From NCBI RefSeq assembly GCF_009363655.1, contig NZ_CP045393.1:620001-684000 (forward strand): 64,000 nucleotides of DNA, read 5' to 3'. Below the pieces are notes generated by a model. It was given only the letters and a program-made list of their open reading frames with translations, ran no database searches and was not told the origin of the DNA. Position numbers and translations under genes: made by a program. The stretch is from Roseovarius sp. THAF27. Its GTDB lineage: Bacteria; Pseudomonadota; Alphaproteobacteria; Rhodobacterales; Rhodobacteraceae. The number at the start of each line of letters is the position of its first letter. Position 1 is the stretch's first letter. Below are positions 57,582 through 64,000 of this stretch, in pieces.

Positions 57582-58856
57582 GTGAAAGAGCTTTGGAGAG
57601 CATCCGCTAGGAATTCATTTTCGGCGAATGTCCTTAATGCCGACTTGGACTGCGACGTCGCGGTGATCGGGGGCGGCTACACGGGCTGTTCAACGGCCCT
57701 TCATGGCGCGGAGTTGGGTCTCGATGTGACGCTGCTGGAGGCAAGCACGCTTGGGGCAGGGTGCTCCGGCAGAAACTCCGGAAATCTGAATCCAGGTCTT
57801 TGGCTCACCAAAGAGGAAATATGCGCGCGTTTGGGGGAGAATTCTGGCAACAAACTCAACTCTCTACTGTGCAACGGGCCGACCGAAGTCAGAAAGCTCG
57901 TCGAGAAGCACAATATCGACTGTGAGTTCAACGCTAGCGGCACGTTCCATTGCGCGCGAGATGGCCGGGGGCTGTCGGAACTTCGGGCCCGGGCTGAAAG
58001 TCAACGCCTTCAGGGCATGGACGTGCAGGTCCTGGGGGCGGATGAGACAAAGAGACATCTCGGCACAGAGTATTTCCAAAGTTGCCTGTGGAACAGAGAT
58101 GCCGCGTCAATTCAACCATTGGCGTACCTGCGTGGCTTGGCCCAGGCCGCAACGCGTCACGGCGCCCGTATTTTCGAGAACAGCCCTGCCACGAAAATCG
58201 AACGTTCCGGCACTCAATGGTTGGTCCACACGCCGCGCGGCACTCTGACTGCACAGGCCCTGGTTGTTGCAACGGATGCGTACCATAGAGATACGAGGTT
58301 TGGATCAATCAACCCGATGTGGCGGCTCTGGTATTTCAATTGTGCAACCGACCCACTCAGTAAGGATTATGACCACATACTGCCTTCAAGGCAGGGGTGC
58401 TGGGATACCGGCCGTGTAATGACGTCGTTTACCAGAGACGTCGACGGCCGCTTCATAATCGGGAGCGTCGGCAAGCTGGATTCGATATTGTCAGGAATAC
58501 ACCTGCGTTGGTTGAAGCGGAGATCAATTGAACTCTTTCCGGAATTAGGGCCAGTCCCGCTAGAATTTTCATGGCATGGAAGCATGGGGATGACGCCCGA
58601 CCAGCTTCCCCGTCTTGTCGATTTGGGACCCAGGGCTATTGGTTCCTACGGGTACAGTGGCAGGGGTATCGCGCCCGGAACGATGTTTGGACAGGCGATT
58701 GCCAACTATCTCCATACGGATGATCCAGACATGCTCCCGCTCAAGCTATCTCAAACCAGATATTCTGTTCTCAAGAAGTTCCGCGAACCCTTTTACGAGA
58801 TGGGTGCATTGGCCTTGCACCTCATTGGTGCCCGCAGTACCGGAGCAGCGCTGTGA
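57582..58856 (+). CDS. FAD-dependent amine/amino-acid oxidoreductase (DAO family)
   Basis: 424 aa. The FAD loop is CDVAVIGGGYTGCSTALHGAELGLDVTLLEAS, followed by LGAGCSGRNSGNLNPGL as in gamma-glutamylputrescine oxidase (PuuB) and related enzymes. The C-terminal FAD end is RAIGSYGYSGRGIAPGTMFGQAIANYL. It oxidises a primary or secondary amine or D-amino acid to an imine and then oxo-acid plus ammonia or amine. Translation begins at GTG 57582 with GGAAGGG upstream. The stop overlaps the livG start, so it is part of the transporter operon. Substrate unknown. Confidence 0.88.
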   Translation: MKELWRASARNSFSANVLNADLDCDVAVIGGGYTGCSTALHGAELGLDVTLLEASTLGAGCSGRNSGNLNPGLWLTKEEICARLGENSGNKLNSLLCNGPTEVRKLVEKHNIDCEFNASGTFHCARDGRGLSELRARAESQRLQGMDVQVLGADETKRHLGTEYFQSCLWNRDAASIQPLAYLRGLAQAATRHGARIFENSPATKIERSGTQWLVHTPRGTLTAQALVVATDAYHRDTRFGSINPMWRLWYFNCATDPLSKDYDHILPSRQGCWDTGRVMTSFTRDVDGRFIIGSVGKLDSILSGIHLRWLKRRSIELFPELGPVPLEFSWHGSMGMTPDQLPRLVDLGPRAIGSYGYSGRGIAPGTMFGQAIANYLHTDDPDMLPLKLSQTRYSVLKKFREPFYEMGALALHLIGARSTGAAL

Positions 58857-59626
58857 TCTCGGTGCGAAATATTGTGAAGAGTTTCGGTGGCGTTCGGGCG
58901 ATCGATCACGCGTCATTCGATGTAGAGGCCGGCTCAATAACCGGTCTCATCGGCCCCAATGGTGCGGGCAAGACGACCATGTTCAACACTATCGCAGGTC
59001 ATCATCGCGCAGATAGCGGGCAGATCGTTTTCCAAGGTGAAGACATCAGCGGTCTGCCGCCGCACGAGCTTTTTGCAAGGGGCATCCTGCGGACATTCCA
59101 GCTTGCCCACGAATTCCCGACATTGAGCGTTCTGGAAAATCTGATGATGGTTCCGGCAGAACAATCTGGCGAGAGGATTTTAAACACTTGGTTGAATCGA
59201 AAGAAGATAAAGCAGGAAGAGGCCGCGCTGCGACAGACAGCGGAAAGTGTCGTTGATTTCCTGAACTTGGACCATCTCGCCCATACACCGGCGGGAAACC
59301 TATCCGGCGGGCAAAAGAAGCTCTTGGAACTCGGCCGAACAATGATGGTCGATGCGAAAATCGTGTTTCTCGATGAGGTAGGTGCCGGCGTCAATCGGTC
59401 CCTCCTCCGGGAAATCGGAACCGCTATCAAAAGGCTGAACGATGAGCGGGGTTATACGTTTTGCATGATCGAACACGACATGCAGTTTATTTCCCGCCTC
59501 TGCGATCCCGTGATTGTCATGGTCGAAGGCCGTGTTTTGACCACGGGGCGAGCAGATGAGATCCTGCAAGACCCGGAGGTGATCGAATCCTACCTCGGTG
59601 CCACCGCAACAGAGGTGGTCACATGA
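58853..59626 (+). CDS. livG: Branched-chain-amino-acid-type ABC transporter, ATP-binding protein LivG
   Basis: 257 aa. Walker A is IGPNGAGKTT, the LivG-type ILRTFQLAHEFPTLSVLEN block follows, signature LSGGQKKLLELGR, Walker B IVFLDEVGAGVN, and H-loop MIEHDM. In Walker B the usual Pro after the Glu is Val, which should be tolerated. Starts at GTG 58853, overlapping the oxidase stop. Its 3' end overlaps livF by 4 bp. Confidence 0.94.
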   Translation: MISVRNIVKSFGGVRAIDHASFDVEAGSITGLIGPNGAGKTTMFNTIAGHHRADSGQIVFQGEDISGLPPHELFARGILRTFQLAHEFPTLSVLENLMMVPAEQSGERILNTWLNRKKIKQEEAALRQTAESVVDFLNLDHLAHTPAGNLSGGQKKLLELGRTMMVDAKIVFLDEVGAGVNRSLLREIGTAIKRLNDERGYTFCMIEHDMQFISRLCDPVIVMVEGRVLTTGRADEILQDPEVIESYLGATATEVVT

Positions 59627-60327
59627 GTTTCTTCGGTGGATCCAATATGTATGGCGGCTACGGCCCCATCAAAATTCTCAACGGGTGTTCCATATCTGTC
59701 GAACCTGGAGAAGTTTCGGTCATTGTGGGGCCGAATGGCGCCGGAAAATCAACAGCAATGAAGGCCTTGCTTGGCTTGGTGGAGCTGACATCCGGCGACG
59801 TCTTCTTGGATGGGAAGTCCATTGATGCCCTGAATACGCGCCAACGGGTCATGGCCGGCATCGGCTTTGTGCCGCAGACCGAGAACATCTTCCCGGGGCT
59901 TACCGTTGATGAAAACCTGTCGATGGGCGGCTACCTTAGAGCGGATAGCGTCGCCGATACGAAACAGGAGGTTTTCAAACTCTTCCCAGTTCTCGGTGAT
60001 CGACGCAAGCAGCTTGCGGGAACGCTTTCAGGGGGACAGCGCCAACAGCTTGCAGTCGGCAGAGCTCTGATGACGAATCCACAGGTTCTCCTTCTCGATG
60101 AGCCCACCGCGGGCGTATCGCCCAACGTTTCCGCGCAGCTCCTGTATGAAATCTCAAATCTGAAGACGCGGGACATGGCCATTATCATGGTCGAACAAAA
60201 CGCGCGGCAAGCACTTGAGATCGCTGATACCGGCTACGTGCTCGTCATGGGCGAGAACAAGTTCACGGGAAGCGGCCCTGACCTTCTCAAAGACCGCGAA
60301 GTCAAAAAGACATTCTTGGGAGGATAA
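59623..60327 (+). CDS. livF: Branched-chain-amino-acid-type ABC transporter, ATP-binding protein LivF
   Basis: 234 aa. Walker A VGPNGAGKST, LivF block GIGFVPQTENIFPGLTVDENLSMG, signature LSGGQRQQLAVGRALM, Walker B VLLLDEPTAGVSP, H-loop MVEQNARQAL. It forms the second ATPase of the import complex. Overlaps livG by 4 bp and precedes livH. Confidence 0.96.
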   Translation: MSFFGGSNMYGGYGPIKILNGCSISVEPGEVSVIVGPNGAGKSTAMKALLGLVELTSGDVFLDGKSIDALNTRQRVMAGIGFVPQTENIFPGLTVDENLSMGGYLRADSVADTKQEVFKLFPVLGDRRKQLAGTLSGGQRQQLAVGRALMTNPQVLLLDEPTAGVSPNVSAQLLYEISNLKTRDMAIIMVEQNARQALEIADTGYVLVMGENKFTGSGPDLLKDREVKKTFLGG

Positions 60328-60333
60328 CTCGGT

Positions 60334-61344
60334 TTGGAACTCGCAAACGCATTCCTGATTTTCGCCAACTACGTGCTGGTGCCATCAATAACCTACGGCG
60401 CGCAGTTGGCCTTGGGTGCACTAGGCGTAACTCTCATTTTTGGCGTCCTTCGTTTCTCTAACTTCTCCCATGGCGAAATGATGTCTTTTGGAACGATGGT
60501 CACAATCCTGGTGACTTGGGTCTTTCAGAAGTCCTCCATATCGATCTACCCGCTTCCAACGGCCCTTTTGGCGCTGCCAATTGGCATACTTGCCACTGTC
60601 TGTTTCTCCTTGGCGGCGGACAAGATTGTCTATTCCTACTACCGAGAGGCCAAGGCCAAGCCCGTTATCCTGATGATGGCGTCATTGGGCATCATGTTTG
60701 TTCTGAATGGGGCCGTACGGCTGTTTGTCGGCCCTGGGGACCGGCAATTCTTCGACGGTGAACGCTTCATCGTTACCGCCTCGGAGGTGAAGGCATACAC
60801 CGGCTTGGCTGAGGGCGTCTCCATTCGCAGCACACAGGCAATCACGGTCTTTATATCGATCCTCCTGTTCGTACTGCTGTACTTATTCCTTCAGAAGACA
60901 CGGGCAGGCACAGCCATGCGAGCCTATTCTGACAACAGGACGCTTGCAACATTATCCGGAATCAACTCACAAGCCGTTGTCAGGATAACGTGGATTTTGG
61001 CGGCCTCGCTCGCTGTTGTTGCCGGGGTTCTCTATGGCCTCGACAAGAGTTTCAAGCCATTCACCTACTTCCAGATTCTACTTCCCATTTTCGCGGCAAC
61101 CATTGTTGGCGGTGTCGGCAACCCGCTCGGGGCGGTGGTCGGCGGGTTCATCATCTCGTTTTCCGAAATTGCGCTGACCTATCCCTATAGGAAAGTCGTT
61201 CTATACATCTACCCGGATATCGACCTGAACGGGTATATCCTCCAACTGGTTCCGACGGACTACAAGTTCTCGATCTCGTTCACCATTCTCGTTCTGGTTC
61301 TGCTGCTCCGCCCGAGCGGCCTCTTTCGGGGGGTGAGCCTGTGA
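60334..61344 (+). CDS. livH: Branched-chain-amino-acid-type ABC transporter, permease LivH
   Basis: 336 aa with about eight membrane helices, e.g. GAQLALGALGVTLIFGVLRFSNFSHGEMMSFGTMV and the permease loop GGVGNPLGAVVGGFIIS. The LivH-type opening GLRFxNFAHGE is present in the variant VLRFSNFSHGEMMSFG. Starts at TTG 60334, set by GGGAGG and the family N-terminus. Overlaps livM by 4 bp. Confidence 0.93.
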   Translation: MELANAFLIFANYVLVPSITYGAQLALGALGVTLIFGVLRFSNFSHGEMMSFGTMVTILVTWVFQKSSISIYPLPTALLALPIGILATVCFSLAADKIVYSYYREAKAKPVILMMASLGIMFVLNGAVRLFVGPGDRQFFDGERFIVTASEVKAYTGLAEGVSIRSTQAITVFISILLFVLLYLFLQKTRAGTAMRAYSDNRTLATLSGINSQAVVRITWILAASLAVVAGVLYGLDKSFKPFTYFQILLPIFAATIVGGVGNPLGAVVGGFIISFSEIALTYPYRKVVLYIYPDIDLNGYILQLVPTDYKFSISFTILVLVLLLRPSGLFRGVSL

Positions 61345-62702
61345 CCCGGAATATCGCCTTGTTCGGAACCTTGTTTTTCCTCTTTATTGCGACTGGGTAT
61401 CTACAGTCGTGGTCTGTCACTCTATCCATCCTGAACCTGTGCCTCATCTCTGCGGTCATGGCCCTCGGAGTCAACATCCAGTGGGGTTATGCCGGTCTCT
61501 TCAATGCCGGGATCATGGGCTTTGCCGCGGTTGGTGGAACCGCTGCCTTGCTCATATCGCACCCGCCCATTCAAGGTGCGGTCGCAGCGGGGGGCAGTGG
61601 AATACTTGCTGCTCTGGCGATTTTGCTTGCCGCATTTGCCATCGTTGTTGGAGTTAGGCGCTTTGCGGCCCGCAAACTCCGAAGGCCCCTCGTTCTCATT
61701 GTTCTTCTCGCAAGCGTTCCGATCGCAGTTCGCGCGTTCTCTGGCGCGAAAGAGGCTATCGAGGCCTTTGAACCTGCGTCTTCTGGGTTCCTAGGCGGGC
61801 TGGGCCTTCCGATAATATTGTCTTGGCCGATCGGCGGGGCCGCCGCCGCGGCCGTTGCCTATATCATCGGAAAAGTTTCGCTTGGACTTCGTGCGGACTA
61901 CCTCGCGATCGCGACGCTAGGCATCTCTGAAATCCTCGTTTCCTTCTTTAAGAATGAAGATTGGCTGACGCGCGGGGTGAAGAACGCGACAGGACTGCCA
62001 AGCCCCTTTCCCCCAATCCAGAACTTACAGAACAATGGGTGGGTGCAAGACATCACTGCATGGTTGAACGGCGACAAACTTGCGCAGATGTCGGATGCCC
62101 AGATGAATGCAGCTCTGAAATTGCATTCTGCCGAAGTCGCGTCCCTTATTGTGAAACTCGGTTTTGCAGGCCTGTTCGCTGTAGTTCTCCTTTTCTTGGT
62201 TCTTCTGAGCGAGCTGTCCCTGAAGTCACCTTGGGGGCGCATGGTCCGCGCAATTCGCGACAATGAAACGGCTGCGGCTGCAATGGGCAAGAATGTCGGT
62301 GCCCGCCACATGCAGATTCTTGTTCTCGGTTCTTCAGTTGTGGGCATCGCAGGCGCAATGCTGGTCACTTACGAAGGCCAGTTCACTCCGAACTCCTACC
62401 TCCCTCTCCGCTACACATTTCTGATCTGGGTCATGGTGATCGTAGGCGGTTCAGGAAACAACGCTGGGTCAATCTTCGGGGCATTCCTGATCTGGCTTGT
62501 CTGGATCCAGGCCGAGCCACTCGGGTTCTGGATTGTCGACATGGCGACAAGCCGGATGACTCAGGACTCTGACATACGTGCTCAACTCTTGGCCCAATCC
62601 CAGCATCTCCGATTACTCATCATGGGATCAATCCTTCTCTTGGTCCTGCGATTCAATCCCAGTGGATTGATACCAGAGCGCCCGCACAACCGGGCCAAGT
62701 AA
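61341..62702 (+). CDS. livM: Branched-chain-amino-acid-type ABC transporter, permease LivM
   Basis: 453 aa, on the long side for LivM. The N-terminus has VNIQWGYAGLFNAGIMGFAAVGG, the LivM opening. The coupling-loop region is SPWGRMVRAIRDNETAAAAMGKNVGARHMQILVLGSSVVGIAGAML, then YTFLIWVMVIVGGSGNNAGSIFGAFLIWLVW. An extra segment at about 210-290 (NEDWLTRGVKNATGLPSPFPPIQNLQNNGWVQDITAWLNGDKLAQMSDAQMNAALK) accounts for the length and may be extracytoplasmic. Starts at GTG 61341, overlapping livH by 4 bp. Confidence 0.92.
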   Translation: MTRNIALFGTLFFLFIATGYLQSWSVTLSILNLCLISAVMALGVNIQWGYAGLFNAGIMGFAAVGGTAALLISHPPIQGAVAAGGSGILAALAILLAAFAIVVGVRRFAARKLRRPLVLIVLLASVPIAVRAFSGAKEAIEAFEPASSGFLGGLGLPIILSWPIGGAAAAAVAYIIGKVSLGLRADYLAIATLGISEILVSFFKNEDWLTRGVKNATGLPSPFPPIQNLQNNGWVQDITAWLNGDKLAQMSDAQMNAALKLHSAEVASLIVKLGFAGLFAVVLLFLVLLSELSLKSPWGRMVRAIRDNETAAAAMGKNVGARHMQILVLGSSVVGIAGAMLVTYEGQFTPNSYLPLRYTFLIWVMVIVGGSGNNAGSIFGAFLIWLVWIQAEPLGFWIVDMATSRMTQDSDIRAQLLAQSQHLRLLIMGSILLLVLRFNPSGLIPERPHNRAK

Positions 62703-62725
62703 TAACTTTCAACATGGAGAGACCA

Positions 62726-63916
62726 ATGTACAGAAATTTCATTTTGGCATCCGCGGCGGTCCCGATGCTATTGTCCAGCCCGGCCTTTGGCGAAGAAATC
62801 AAGATGGGCATCCTGCTCGGATTTACAGGGCCAGCCGAGTCCTTGGCCACGAATATGGCCCTATCCGCAGAACTGGCCTGGCAGGAAGCGTCCAAGTCCG
62901 GCCTTTTGTTGGGCGGAGCGACAATTGTCCCGGTCCGTGGAGACAGTACCTGCCAGGACTCAAGCACAGCGGTTACAGCTGCCGAACGTCTTGTAAATTC
63001 GGAAGGTGTTGTCGGGATTATGGGACCCACGTGTTCCGGAATCACCGTGGCTGTCACCAAGAATGTCACCGGCAACATCGGCGTGACGATGATTTCGCCG
63101 GCCGCAACGTCTCCGGCAATCACCGAATTGGATGACGGGGATTACACATTTCGCACGGTTCCATCGGACGCTAGGCAGGGTGTCGTCCTGGCCGAATATG
63201 CTCTGGAAAGTGGTGTCGATACCGTCGCAGTTTCATATGTCAACGATGACTATGGAAAGGGCCTAAGCACATCTTTCGAGACTGCTTTTGTCGAACGCGG
63301 CGGCCAAGTGCTCATGAACGCCGCCCACGAGGATGGGAGAGGTGATTACTCCGCGGAAGCTGGCGCTTTGTCCGCCTCTGGCGCTGAGGTGTTGGTCGTA
63401 TTTGGCCGATTTGACCAAGGCGGCCGAGGAATCATTCAGTCTTCACTGGATGTAGGCGCTTTCGAGAGTTTTGTCTTGGCAGACGGTATGATCAGCCAAG
63501 TTCTCCTTGATAACGTAGGGCCTGGGCTTGAGGGCGCATTTGGGACTCAGCCCGGAAGTTCATCTGAGGCAGCAGATAGGTTCATTCAACTTGCATCTGA
63601 AGCTGGCTTCGACGGCGATGGCGGCTTCAGAGCAGAGTCTTACGACGCAGCTGCCGTATTGGCGCTCGCTCTTCAGGCAGCAGGTTCTGCAGACCGAGAA
63701 GCGATCCGCAATAACATCCGCAATGTATCAAACGCGCCGGGCGAAAAAATTTATCCCGGCGAACTGGCGAAAGGTCTCGAAATACTGGGCTCGGGTGGAG
63801 AAATCGACTACGAGGGCGCGACCAGTGTTGTCTTCGACGAATTTGGGGAAGCTCCCGGGACCTATCGCATCTTCGAAGTGGTGGATGGAAAGTTCGAAGT
63901 GGTTGCAGTCAGATAG
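62726..63916 (+). CDS. livK: Periplasmic substrate-binding protein of the Liv-type transporter
   Basis: 396 aa. Signal peptide MYRNFILASAAVPMLLSSPAFG, cleavage before EEIKMG. Peripla_BP_6 features: MGILLGFTGPAESLATNMALSAELAWQE, GDSTCQDSSTAVTAAERLVN with GIMGPTCSGITVAVTKNVTG, DYTFRTVPSDARQGVVLAEYAL, and FRAESYDAAAVLALALQAAGS. Ligand could be branched-chain amino acids, but the aldolase, oxidase and lactonase nearby suggest another amino or hydroxy acid. ATG at 62726 with GGAGAG upstream. Last gene of the operon; a hairpin follows. Confidence 0.93.
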   Translation: MYRNFILASAAVPMLLSSPAFGEEIKMGILLGFTGPAESLATNMALSAELAWQEASKSGLLLGGATIVPVRGDSTCQDSSTAVTAAERLVNSEGVVGIMGPTCSGITVAVTKNVTGNIGVTMISPAATSPAITELDDGDYTFRTVPSDARQGVVLAEYALESGVDTVAVSYVNDDYGKGLSTSFETAFVERGGQVLMNAAHEDGRGDYSAEAGALSASGAEVLVVFGRFDQGGRGIIQSSLDVGAFESFVLADGMISQVLLDNVGPGLEGAFGTQPGSSSEAADRFIQLASEAGFDGDGGFRAESYDAAAVLALALQAAGSADREAIRNNIRNVSNAPGEKIYPGELAKGLEILGSGGEIDYEGATSVVFDEFGEAPGTYRIFEVVDGKFEVVAVR

Positions 63917-63950
63917 AGGCTTCCGATCAAACCGAACGTTTGCCACCGAT

Positions 63951-63981
63951 GCGCGGCACCTTATCCTCCCGGGTGCCGCGC
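63951..63981 (+). terminator. Hairpin after livK
   Basis: A 10-bp perfect stem GCGCGGCACC / GGTGCCGCGC with an 11-nt loop, 34 bp after the livK stop. No T-run follows, so it may be a factor-dependent or stabilising 3' hairpin rather than a classical terminator. Confidence 0.5.
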
Positions 63982-64000
63982 TAAGTCATACACTACATAG

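Noticed and set aside
44184..64000. Second copy of the tRNA-Ser 3' end as an attR site
   Set aside because: Scanning for the T-arm and acceptor sequence found no convincing match in the window.

Overview
The window looks like a chromosomal piece of a marine Rhodobacteraceae (roseobacter-group) alphaproteobacterium. This rests on gene content and style: a Hint-domain secreted protein, a class II (CP4-type) AroA, an ExoD protein, a DUF4445 ASKHA protein, many ATGA/GTGA operon overlaps, and short hairpin repeats of the roseobacter type. No 16S rRNA is present, so the assignment is inference.

Bases 1-44,183 are ordinary, GC-rich core chromosome. Main units are pgeF-midA-lgt (minus strand); ubiK and a VWA-domain protein; proC-csaA-hydroxyacid dehydrogenase; exoD and a stand-alone KAS III; tdk; an alpha/beta hydrolase; three exported proteins sharing a GYF_2 domain; ridA; aroA; the DUF4445 protein; tRNA-Gly(CCC); cmk and rpsA; ihfB-lapA-trpF-GNAT-methyltransferase, then trpB; exported acidic and EF-hand proteins; pth and rplY; lldD; a nitrilase-superfamily amidase; trpA; ychF; an acyl-CoA dehydrogenase and an AraC regulator; and tRNA-Ser(GCT). 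Several intrinsic terminators and dispersed palindromes punctuate it.

Bases 44,184-52,458 are a mobile element next to tRNA-Ser(GCT). It carries a P4-type tyrosine integrase, an unknown protein, an excisionase-like protein, a replication-initiator-like protein, and a compact ColE1-style mobilization block. That block is MobC, a MobA relaxase, and MobB- and MobD-like genes nested inside the relaxase gene in another frame. Directly downstream lies a tract of 31 uninterrupted 7-bp repeats, read as a peptide of 11 heptapeptide repeats. It is joined by overlapping start/stop codons to a small exported protein and an orphan VirB6/TrbL protein. This coupled train is the most unusual part of the window. 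An unknown minus-strand gene and a gene-free stretch with a long perfect inverted repeat follow.

Bases 52,459-63,916 are visibly less GC-rich and hold a catabolic cluster. The minus-strand operon encodes a threonine-aldolase-type lyase, an SMP-30 lactonase, a uronate-dehydrogenase-like NAD enzyme and a semialdehyde dehydrogenase. The plus strand has a divergent Lrp regulator, an FAD amine oxidase and a complete branched-chain-amino-acid-type ABC transporter. The layout suggests Lrp-controlled uptake and breakdown of an amino- or hydroxy-acid; the substrate cannot be read from sequence. No second copy of the tRNA-Ser 3' end was seen, so whether this cluster is cargo of the same island is open.
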